DNA of 64,000 nt. Source: Albibacterium bauzanense. GTDB lineage: Bacteria; Bacteroidota; Bacteroidia; Sphingobacteriales; Sphingobacteriaceae. Shown here piece after piece: positions 56,836-64,000 of the stretch (within the stretch, counting starts at the first letter, position 1; each line of letters begins with the position of its first letter). The notes under the pieces are model-generated. The model ran no database searches and had not been told where the DNA came from. It saw nothing but the letters and a program-made list of their open reading frames with translations. The stretch is from contig NZ_SMGO01000001.1 of the NCBI RefSeq assembly GCF_004339765.1, positions 124,001 to 188,000 on the forward strand, in the 5' to 3' direction. Made by a program: the position numbers and the translations under genes.

Positions 56836-57570
56836 ATGTTTTCGATATTCAATAAAAAAGAAAGTTTCCGTATAGGAGAGATCCTTCAGGTTGATATGCA
56901 TTCGCATATTCTTCCCGGGATTGATGATGGCGCAGCTGATGTGGAAACTTCCTTGCGTTTAATAGACGGATTAATAGCAATGGGTTATAAAAAACTGATT
57001 GCTACACCGCATATCATAAGTGATATCCACCCTAATACGCCAGAAACAATTGAGGCTGCCAAACAGTTATTGCAAACTGAGCTTGATAAAAAAGGTTATA
57101 CCATCCCTGTATCTTATGCCGCAGAATACATGTTGGATGAGAACTTCCTTCCATTACTTAAGGCAGGGGATTTATTAACCTTTGGAAATAAAATTATCTT
57201 AGTTGAAACCATGTTTTTGGATCTGCCACCAAATCTGGAAGAGATCCTTTTTCAATTGCAGACTCATGGTTATCAGCCATTATTAGCACATCCGGAACGT
57301 TACCATTATGTTGATAGAAATCTGACACGTTTAAGTCTCTTTCGAGATCGAAATTGTATGTTCCAATGCAATGCACTTTCGTTCACTGGCTATTATGGTA
57401 AAAGAGAGCAGGAAATTGCTTATCGTTTATTAGATGCTGGGTTAATTGATTTTATCGGTAGCGATATACACCACGATCGTCATTTAGAGCATTTGCAGCA
57501 TTTTACAGTTTCATCAAAAATAGCCAGACAATTAGAAAGCCTGAATTATAAGAACCTTGAATTACGTTAA
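56836..57570 (+). CDS. Tyrosine-protein phosphatase, YwqE/CpsB type (PHP domain)
   Basis: 244 residues. PHP-domain metal ligands: VDMHSHILPGIDDGA at the N-terminus, LIATPHIISDIHPN, then LLAHPERYHYV and GSDIHHDRHL. These match the CpsB/YwqE family, manganese-dependent phosphatases acting on tyrosine kinases of capsule synthesis. No kinase or capsule genes are beside it. Its end overlaps the 7TM receptor gene by 14 bp, so the two are probably co-translated and may act in one pathway (inference). Confidence 0.87.
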   Translation: MFSIFNKKESFRIGEILQVDMHSHILPGIDDGAADVETSLRLIDGLIAMGYKKLIATPHIISDIHPNTPETIEAAKQLLQTELDKKGYTIPVSYAAEYMLDENFLPLLKAGDLLTFGNKIILVETMFLDLPPNLEEILFQLQTHGYQPLLAHPERYHYVDRNLTRLSLFRDRNCMFQCNALSFTGYYGKREQEIAYRLLDAGLIDFIGSDIHHDRHLEHLQHFTVSSKIARQLESLNYKNLELR

Positions 57571-59431
57571 ATCCATAGCTCTTTACATTTTATTCCTTCT
57601 TCCGCTTGCAGCTAAAACGCAAGAGCCTGTGAAGATAGTGGATTCTATTGACCAGCATATTTTCTCTTATAAGGAAATCGGTGTATTGATGGATCCAGAT
57701 GAAGAATACTCATTTGATGCAATTAAAAGCGATGCTCTTCGTTCAAAGTTTCAACCCAGCGAAAGCAGTACTCCTCAAACCTTAGAGCTTAATACAACCT
57801 ACTGGTTTAAAATTCGTATCCAAAGACCGAACGATCTACAGAACAACTTTGTTCTTGAGTTCTTTGATCAAACAATTGACGAAATAACTGCCTATATTCC
57901 TTTAAAAGACGGGAGCTATCGTGTCATTAATTTGGGAGATCATAAGCCCTTTTCTGAACGTTTCTTCAAACACAAAAACTTTGAGATCCCCCTTGAATTT
58001 CAACACGATGCAAGCGATGGAATTTATTACTTTAAAGTAAAATCCTCTCAGATCGCAGATATCATCATTGTTTTAAGATCCGTAAAGTTCTTTGTTTCTT
58101 ATGCTTTAAGCGAGTATTTCTCATTCGGTATATTCTATGGAATGATCCTCGTTTTTAGTTTATACAATCTCATTCTGTTTATTGCTGTACGACAAAAGCA
58201 GTATCTTTTTTATGTATTGTATTTACTAAGTGTTAGTTTATATGAAATGAGCTCTGATGGTATTGCCTATCATTATCTCTGGCCAAATTCACCACAATGG
58301 AATCAATTAGCTTTTGCATTAACACTAATTTCAGCCAGCAGTTTTGTGCTTTTATTTACCCGGGCGCTGTTTAATTTCAAAGATCGTGCACCCTGGCTCG
58401 ATAAACTTATTCTCTACACACTCGTTATTCGGGCAGCTTTCTTCCTTTATAGTTTATTCTTTGATAGAAGCCTCTTTAATTATAAATTCATTGAGTTTGT
58501 TCCACTCAGTGTCGCTTTCTTTGCAGGTCTTTATATTTATTTTAGCGGCTACCGTGCAGCACGTTTCTTTGTAATTGGCTATGGGTTTGTTTTTATTGGC
58601 TTCATTTTCAAGCTGTTTATTATGCTCGGAATCTCAAGCCTTAATTTCGGGGTTATTAGTTATTATAGCTTAAGTTTCTGTTTCATACTTGAAATGATCT
58701 TCTTTTCATTAGCAATTGGTGATAACCTTCGAATATTAAAGAGAGAGCAAGAAAAAATGCAAAAGCAGGTTCTTAAACAAATGACCGAAAACGTAGCTCT
58801 AAAAGATATATTGAATAGAGAACTCAAGAGCGAAGTTAGAAAACGTAATCAGGAGTTAGAAGAGGCAAACATACTCTTACAAGAGCAGTCTGAAGAGATC
58901 TCCCGCATGAATGAACTTCTTCAAATCGATAATCAAGAACTGAAACACGACAAGCAGGAATTAATTACTAATGTGAAAAAGATCTCACGAGATCGGGCCT
59001 TGTCGGCAGAAGTTGATTTTGAAGAATTTAGTGCAGCTTACCCCAATGCAGATAATTGCTATGAATTCTTAGCCGAACTTAAATGGAAAGACGGTTATCA
59101 TTGTCGCAAATGTGCTAATGAGCATTATTTCAATGGGAATACACCCTTTAGCAGAAGATGTACTAAATGCGGTTATGATGAATCAGTAACTTCTTATACC
59201 ATATTTCATAATATGCGTATTCCGATCAATAAGGCTTTTTATATGATTTTCCTGGTGTATAGCACCAAAGGCAAGATATCTTCCCATAAGTTATCAGAGA
59301 TTGTAGCCATTCGTCAAAGCACTTGCTGGTCCTTTTCTAACCGAATCAAGAAAGTGATGGTAGAGAGGAAGGTTTTGAAATCGACTGATAAGCACGGATG
59401 GAGTCAGTTGGTTCTTGAAAACGATATTTAA
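57557..59431 (+). CDS. 7TM-DISM receptor with transposase-type zinc-ribbon output domain
   Basis: 625 codons from a TTG start (57557); no ATG exists before residue 44, and TGA at 57542 closes the frame. Order: signal peptide (VKSIALYILFLLPLAAKTQ), an extracellular 7TMR-DISMED2-like domain (about 30-180, TYWFKIRIQRP), seven membrane helices (about 185-385), a coiled coil (about 390-485), and a C-terminal domain with C516, C519, C535, C538 (CX2C-X15-CX2C) followed by TIFHNMRIPINKAFYMIFLVY and SSHKLSEIVAIRQSTCWSFSNRIKK. That end resembles the zinc-ribbon/helical N-part of IS1595/ISXO2 transposases, without their DDE catalytic domain. It is likely a membrane-bound DNA-binding regulator. The fusion is unusual. 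Confidence 0.8.
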   Translation: MNYVKSIALYILFLLPLAAKTQEPVKIVDSIDQHIFSYKEIGVLMDPDEEYSFDAIKSDALRSKFQPSESSTPQTLELNTTYWFKIRIQRPNDLQNNFVLEFFDQTIDEITAYIPLKDGSYRVINLGDHKPFSERFFKHKNFEIPLEFQHDASDGIYYFKVKSSQIADIIIVLRSVKFFVSYALSEYFSFGIFYGMILVFSLYNLILFIAVRQKQYLFYVLYLLSVSLYEMSSDGIAYHYLWPNSPQWNQLAFALTLISASSFVLLFTRALFNFKDRAPWLDKLILYTLVIRAAFFLYSLFFDRSLFNYKFIEFVPLSVAFFAGLYIYFSGYRAARFFVIGYGFVFIGFIFKLFIMLGISSLNFGVISYYSLSFCFILEMIFFSLAIGDNLRILKREQEKMQKQVLKQMTENVALKDILNRELKSEVRKRNQELEEANILLQEQSEEISRMNELLQIDNQELKHDKQELITNVKKISRDRALSAEVDFEEFSAAYPNADNCYEFLAELKWKDGYHCRKCANEHYFNGNTPFSRRCTKCGYDESVTSYTIFHNMRIPINKAFYMIFLVYSTKGKISSHKLSEIVAIRQSTCWSFSNRIKKVMVERKVLKSTDKHGWSQLVLENDI

Positions 59432-59495
59432 GCGTTTCTTATTAGTAAAACCCCTTCATACTATAGTAACATTCAATATCTCTTTGCCCCAATGA

Positions 59496-59556
59496 GTTTT
59501 TATTTATTTCAGAAACTTGTTTTTGGCTACAAAAACTCTTCTGAAATAAATAAAAC
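59496..59556. repeat. Long inverted repeat upstream of susC
   Basis: GTTTTTATTTATTTCAGAA (59496-59514) and TTCTGAAATAAATAAAAC (59539-59556) are complementary with one bulged T; an inner GTTTTT/AAAAAC pair continues the stem. Placed 64 bp after the receptor gene. T's are on the 5' arm on either strand, so it is not a typical terminator. Confidence 0.8.
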
Positions 59557-59727
59557 GAAACCGTGAATGAAGCGTATTAAAATCCCAATCCCTTTTTCCC
59601 TATTCTTTATTTAACGTCTTAATAATCAGTTAATAATGTCCGAATTATTCATGTTGCTGAACCGTATCATTTTCTATGTAACAAACTAATATACAGTACT
59701 TTACATAAAATTTATATTGCTAAATCC
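59557..59727. other. Non-coding part of the 416-base gap before susC
   Basis: The gap between the receptor gene and susC spans 59432-59847. Besides the inverted repeat and the susC promoter, I find no ORF or further strong structure in this AT-rich stretch. Confidence 0.5.
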
Positions 59728-59758
59728 TTGTTAAGGAAATAAAATTGAAATAACTTTG
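59728..59758 (+). promoter_or_regulatory. Promoter of the susC-susD pair
   Basis: TTG (59728-59730), 20-base spacer, TAACTTTG (exact TAnnTTTG), giving a leader of about 83 bases. The leader has no evident riboswitch. Confidence 0.7.
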
Positions 59759-59847
59759 GCTTAACAATTAAAACAATATGCACCTATACATGTATTCATG
59801 TAGCAGATCGCGTATCAATTATTATAAACGTTATTAATATTAAAAAC

Positions 59848-62763
59848 ATGAAAAGAATCTTAACTTTACTAATGATCCTTTCCTGTTACGGATTTTCCAG
59901 CACGTATGCTCAGAACATCAGCATTACCGGAACCGTAAAAGATGGAACAGGACTCACCTTGCCCGGAGTTTCCGTACAAGTCAAAAATTCAACACAGGGA
60001 AGCGCCGCTGACGCCAACGGTAACTACAGCATTAGTGCTCCCGCAAATGCCACGCTTGTATTCTCTTTCATTGGTTTTAAAACATTGGAAGAGCCGGTAA
60101 ATAACAGGCAAACAATTAACGTTACACTTACCGAAGACAACACTACTTTAAATGATGTAATTGTTATCGGTTATGGTTCACAAGCTAAAAAAGATATTAC
60201 TACAGCAGTAACCTCTATTTCAGCAGATGAAATTCAAAATCAACCGGTAACTAACCCATTGCAAGCAATTCAAGGTAAGGCTGCAGGTGTTCAAATTACT
60301 TCTCAATCAGGTAAACCAGGTTCAGGAGTAGCAGTAAGTATTCGTGGTAATACATCTATAACAGCATCAAACAGTCCTTTATATGTTATTGATGGAATTA
60401 CTTCACGTGATGCAAGTTTCCTTAATCCAAACGATATAGAAACCATTACAGTTTTGAAAGATGCTTCAGCTGCAGCAATCTACGGCTCAAGCGGTGCCAA
60501 CGGAGTTATTTTAATAACCACTAAAAAAGGTAAATTAGCAGGCAGACCTCAAATCGCTCTGAATGCTTTTACAGGTATTTCTAACCTTTGGCAAAAACAA
60601 GATGTTTTAGATCGTGATCAGTATCTTGATTTAATGACCGAACTTGGCTACACAGATCTAGGGGATGAAAATAGAGATTGGCAAGATGAAACTTTCGGAA
60701 CAGGAGTTCAACAAAACTATCAATTGTCTGTATCCGGTGCTACTAACACAGGCGGTAACTACTACATTTCAGGTGGTTATTTACAAGACAAAGGAATTGT
60801 TGCTCCAGCAGTATTAAATCGTTATACTCTTAATTTTAACGGTTCCCAAAGTGCAACAGACTGGTTACGTTTTACTGCTAATTTAGCTGTTACACGTAGC
60901 AATTCAGTAGATGTAAGCGATAACGCTGGTGTTGCCCGTGGCGGTACCATTCTTTCTGCTTTAACTACTCCTCCAACTATTGGAATCTTTGAGGAAGACG
61001 GTATAAGATATACTCAAAATCCTTATAAAGGTGGTTGGGAAAACCCAATTGCCAATGCATTCGCCGCTGAAAATTCTACCAAAAACACACGCTTCTTAGG
61101 AGCATTCTCTGCAGAAGTTGACTTTACCAAAGATTTATCTTTCAAATCAAGCATCAGTATTAACAAATCCAAAAATGATTACGATTATTGGATTGATCCG
61201 TTCTCAACCAATTATGGAAGAACACAAGAAGGTGTTGCCCGTACCAATCATACCGATGATCAAGTATGGTTAAACGAAAACTTATTAAACTATAATAAGA
61301 ATTTTGGAGATCATGCCTTTACTGCTACAGCAGGTATGACTTTGCAAGAATCTGATTGGAAATATAGAAATACAGAAGTAACCCGCTTCTTGGGTGAAGA
61401 TGGCGAACTATTAGAAGAAGGTACATCAGTTGTTCCAACTTTGCCTCAACGCGCTCAATGGTCTAAACGTTCTTATTTAGCAAGAGTAACTTATAACTAC
61501 CTTGGTAAATACCTGTTAAGCTCTAACTTCAGAGCAGATGGTTCATCACGTTTTGCACCTGACCAACGTTATGGTTATTTCCCATCAGTTTCCGCCGGAT
61601 GGCGTATTTCAAGTGAAGATTTTATGTCAAATGCAGAAAATCTTGATGACTTAAAATTACGTGCCAGCTGGGGACAAGTCGGAAATGATGAAGGAATTGG
61701 TGATTACGCTTATTTAGCATTGTATAACTTAACCACACAAGGAAGTTATTCTTTTGCACAGTTAGCCAACCCTGATCTTACCTGGGAAAAAACTACACAA
61801 AGCAACTTAGGTTTAGACTTAACCATGTTCGATGGCCGCTTAGCCTTTACAGCAGATGCTTACATTAAGAAAACAGACAACCTATTGGTTAATGTACAAT
61901 TGCCACCATCTTCAGGTTTCCCTTCACAAGCTTTGAACGTAGGTTCAATGGAAAACAAGGGTTTTGAATTCTTATTAAGCACCCGTAATATCCAACGCGA
62001 TAAATTTACATGGAGCTCAGACATTAACTTAAGTATCAATAAAAACAAGGTAACCAGTTTAGGAAGCAGTACAGAATCATTAGATTTCGGCGGAATTTAC
62101 GAACGTACTTCTGTTATTAAAATTGAACCAGGTCGTCCGTTAGGATCCTTCTACGGTTATGTTTTCGAAGGTGTTAATCCTGAAACAGGTGATGCAGTTT
62201 ATAAAGATATCGACGGTGTTGATGGAATTACTCCAGATGATCGTACTTATATCGGTTCTGCCCAACCAAAATTCACTTATGGATTCAACAACACATTAAC
62301 TTACAACAACTGGGGATTATCTTTATTCTTCCAGGGTGTACAAGGAAATGATATGTTCAATGCTTCACGCATTGATTTAGAAAGCATGAACGATTCAAAA
62401 AATCAATCTTCAGCAGTATTAGACCGTTGGAAAAAACCAGGTGATATAACCAATATTCCAGGAGCTAAACTTAGCAATACAGACAACACGCTTACAAGCA
62501 GTCGTTTTGTGGAAAATGGTTCTTACTTGCGTCTTAAAACAGCAACCCTGTCTTATAATTTCGGAGATTCATTCTTAGCTAAAACAAAACTTAGCAAGTT
62601 TATGGTGTATGCCACCGGATACAATTTATTAACAGTTACAAACTATACAGGTTTTGATCCGGAAGTTAACCAGTACGGTGCAAACGGTCCTTCTATGGGT
62701 GTAGATTATGGAACTTATCCACAGTCGCGTACCTTCATGATTGGTATTAATGTTGGATTTTAA
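59848..62763 (+). CDS. SusC/RagA-family TonB-dependent transporter
   Basis: 971 residues. Signal peptide (LTLLMILSCYGFSSTYA), an N-terminal carboxypeptidase-D-like domain (VKDGTGLTLPGVSVQVKN to about 95), the TonB box region with VIGYGSQAKKDITTAVTSI, a plug domain (SGKPGSGVAVSIRGNTSI, ASAAAIYGSSGANGVILI) and a C-terminal barrel ending GINVGF. It imports glycan or peptide fragments with SusD as lid. It is immediately followed by a susD-like gene (11 bp) and preceded by a receptor that may regulate it. Substrate not predictable. Confidence 0.96.
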   Translation: MKRILTLLMILSCYGFSSTYAQNISITGTVKDGTGLTLPGVSVQVKNSTQGSAADANGNYSISAPANATLVFSFIGFKTLEEPVNNRQTINVTLTEDNTTLNDVIVIGYGSQAKKDITTAVTSISADEIQNQPVTNPLQAIQGKAAGVQITSQSGKPGSGVAVSIRGNTSITASNSPLYVIDGITSRDASFLNPNDIETITVLKDASAAAIYGSSGANGVILITTKKGKLAGRPQIALNAFTGISNLWQKQDVLDRDQYLDLMTELGYTDLGDENRDWQDETFGTGVQQNYQLSVSGATNTGGNYYISGGYLQDKGIVAPAVLNRYTLNFNGSQSATDWLRFTANLAVTRSNSVDVSDNAGVARGGTILSALTTPPTIGIFEEDGIRYTQNPYKGGWENPIANAFAAENSTKNTRFLGAFSAEVDFTKDLSFKSSISINKSKNDYDYWIDPFSTNYGRTQEGVARTNHTDDQVWLNENLLNYNKNFGDHAFTATAGMTLQESDWKYRNTEVTRFLGEDGELLEEGTSVVPTLPQRAQWSKRSYLARVTYNYLGKYLLSSNFRADGSSRFAPDQRYGYFPSVSAGWRISSEDFMSNAENLDDLKLRASWGQVGNDEGIGDYAYLALYNLTTQGSYSFAQLANPDLTWEKTTQSNLGLDLTMFDGRLAFTADAYIKKTDNLLVNVQLPPSSGFPSQALNVGSMENKGFEFLLSTRNIQRDKFTWSSDINLSINKNKVTSLGSSTESLDFGGIYERTSVIKIEPGRPLGSFYGYVFEGVNPETGDAVYKDIDGVDGITPDDRTYIGSAQPKFTYGFNNTLTYNNWGLSLFFQGVQGNDMFNASRIDLESMNDSKNQSSAVLDRWKKPGDITNIPGAKLSNTDNTLTSSRFVENGSYLRLKTATLSYNFGDSFLAKTKLSKFMVYATGYNLLTVTNYTGFDPEVNQYGANGPSMGVDYGTYPQSRTFMIGINVGF

Positions 62764-62774
62764 ATCTTAAGAAA

Positions 62775-64000
62775 ATGAAAATTAAATTAAATAATTATAT
62801 AGGAATGGCGGCAGTGCTTTTATTAAGCTTGCAGGCCTGTAAAAAGGATTTTCTCGATAAACAACCCATTACACAAGTAACTCCTGATAAGGCTTTTTCA
62901 GATGCAGAGGCAGCTGAAAAGTTAATCCAAGGTGTGTATGACGGTATGTATATAGATTATTTTATCTGGGATTATATGACCAATGGCGATGTTACATCTG
63001 ATAATGCTTATGCAGGTGGTGATAACTCAGCCAACTTTCAAATAAACGATTTTACCACAAACTCTACCAATGGTAACCTCGGACGTGACTGGTCAGGTTT
63101 ATATACTACCATTAAAAATGCTAACCTGGTACTTGATAACGTGCCTAATATTGAAGATCCGGCATTGGACGAAGGTAATCGCCGTAATCAAATTTTAGCA
63201 GAAGCAAGAGCTATCAGAGCTTACAGTTACTTTCATTTGGTTCGTTTGTGGGGGCCAGTTCCACTTGTTGTAAAGGTGCCTGCTAATATCAATGAAATGC
63301 AGCCAGCAAGAGCATCGGTTGATGAAGTATATGCACAAATCATTGAAGATCTTGATTTTGCAGTTGCCAATGCCCGTACCTCTGCACCTAATAAAGGCTT
63401 TATTACACAAGGTGTTGCTCATGCAATTTTAGCACAAGTATATGCTGCATTACCAACCCCTAACTGGGCTAAAGTTTTAGAAGAAACCAATGCAACTATA
63501 GCTAGCGGATATTCTTTATTCGGAAGCTATGATGGATTATTTCAAATGGCAAATGAGAACAACTCTGAGTCTATCTGGGAAATGCAATACGATGGATGGA
63601 GTGGTGCTCATGGAAACTGGATGCCTAGCGTTATTGTTGGTAGCGGTTGGAAAAAATTCAACACGCCTTCCGTAGACCTGGTAAAAGCTTTTGATAGTGA
63701 GGGCGATGATATTCGTAAAAACTCGTCTATCAAATTTATAGATGCCAGTACAGAAGCATGGTCAGATTCTTATTGGTCAAAGGATAGCTATCCATTTATC
63801 AATAAATACCGTTATGACGATAAAAACAATGCTTATTTTATTCGTTTAGCAGAAATTATCCTTCTAAAAGCTGAAGCTCTAAACGAGCTAAGTGCTACCG
63901 GATGGTTACAAGCAAAACCATTGGTTGATCAAATCCGTGGCCGTGTAAATTTATTAGGAACTACTGCTATTACTCAAGCAAGCATGCGCGCTGCTATTTT
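62775..64000 (+). CDS. SusD/RagB-family lipoprotein (3' partial)
   Basis: The frame starts at ATG 62775 and is open to the right edge; 408 codons are visible, so the C-terminus is missing. Lipobox LLSLQACKKD marks surface anchoring. The start DFLDKQPITQVTP, the ILAEARAIRAYSYFHLVRLWGPVPLV helix region and FIRLAEIILLKAEALNEL are SusD-typical. It is the glycan- or peptide-binding lid of the SusC pore encoded just upstream. No glycosidase is visible before the window ends. Confidence 0.95.
   Translation, partial: MKIKLNNYIGMAAVLLLSLQACKKDFLDKQPITQVTPDKAFSDAEAAEKLIQGVYDGMYIDYFIWDYMTNGDVTSDNAYAGGDNSANFQINDFTTNSTNGNLGRDWSGLYTTIKNANLVLDNVPNIEDPALDEGNRRNQILAEARAIRAYSYFHLVRLWGPVPLVVKVPANINEMQPARASVDEVYAQIIEDLDFAVANARTSAPNKGFITQGVAHAILAQVYAALPTPNWAKVLEETNATIASGYSLFGSYDGLFQMANENNSESIWEMQYDGWSGAHGNWMPSVIVGSGWKKFNTPSVDLVKAFDSEGDDIRKNSSIKFIDASTEAWSDSYWSKDSYPFINKYRYDDKNNAYFIRLAEIILLKAEALNELSATGWLQAKPLVDQIRGRVNLLGTTAITQASMRAAI

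Noticed and set aside
57557-59431. Inserted or truncated insertion sequence fused by accident
   Set aside because: Coiled coil and zinc ribbon are in one uninterrupted frame, no inverted repeats or DDE remnant follow, and the frame ends cleanly; a domesticated domain is more economical.
59496-59556. Rho-independent terminator after the receptor gene
   Set aside because: The T-rich arm is the 5' arm on either strand and no T run follows the stem.

Overview
The window reads as chromosomal DNA of a low-GC member of the Bacteroidota, most likely a Sphingobacteriales/Cytophagales-type organism. The evidence is a SusC/SusD pair, a fused SecDF, a complete ebo operon, metX-metY sulfhydrylation, UMF1-type MFS and PiT-PhoU-like transporters, and repeated promoter elements of the Bacteroidota form TTG-N19-20-TAnnTTTG with no consistent Shine-Dalgarno sequence. 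It is mostly core metabolism with one polysaccharide-utilisation-like end on the right. I see no insertion sequence, prophage, CRISPR array, rRNA or tRNA. The first gene and the last gene (susD-like) run off the window.

Layout. 1-8.8 kb: an outer-membrane barrel, a helix-hairpin-helix/barrel protein, ComEC, RecQ, a UMF1 transporter and a LutA-like Fe-S protein; the first genes could form a DNA-uptake and processing unit. 8.9-12.2 kb: thrS-infC-rpmI-rplT translation operon, closed by a perfect 14-bp hairpin. 12.2-14 kb: ferredoxin, ferredoxin-NAD(P) reductase and a MarR regulator. 14-18.5 kb: secDF, then folA and thyA. 18.6-22.9 kb: a 58-residue Lys-rich protein and the metY-metX-hom operon, whose leader carries a promoter, a SAM-I riboswitch and then a tiny ORF ending in four Cys codons. 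22.9-32.7 kb: ECF sigma factor with a membrane partner, pdxH, a lipoprotein, an AraC regulator, a GNAT/PLP-racemase pair, PiT phosphate permease, and a DUF3307/SatD pair. 32.8-36.6 kb: trpL leader peptide (three Trp codons), attenuator, and trpDFBA. 36.6-41.8 kb: TsaC/YrdC, asnS, sucC, a LolD-like ATPase with two followers, one of them a HAD protein with a damaged active site.

41.9-46.2 kb is a small amino-sugar module: a LacI regulator, a GH109-like secreted enzyme and a divergent NahK-like kinase, with two copies of CAATCGATTG between the divergent genes. 46.2-53.9 kb: a universal stress protein, the six ebo genes (F,E,D,C,B,A on the minus strand) and a TM220 protein. 53.9-64 kb: an M1 peptidase, a FimB/Mfa2-like lipoprotein, a YwqE/CpsB-type PHP phosphatase overlapping a most unusual receptor, and a SusC/SusD pair.

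The most striking items are (i) the receptor at 57557-59431, a 7TM-DISM sensor whose intracellular output end is a CX2C-X15-CX2C zinc ribbon plus helical region like the DNA-binding end of IS1595/ISXO2 transposases; (ii) the SAM riboswitch followed by a Cys-codon leader peptide in front of metY; (iii) a classical trp attenuator in front of an operon that begins with trpD; and (iv) the twin-operator amino-sugar module. All functional statements are from reading the sequence; no database search was run.
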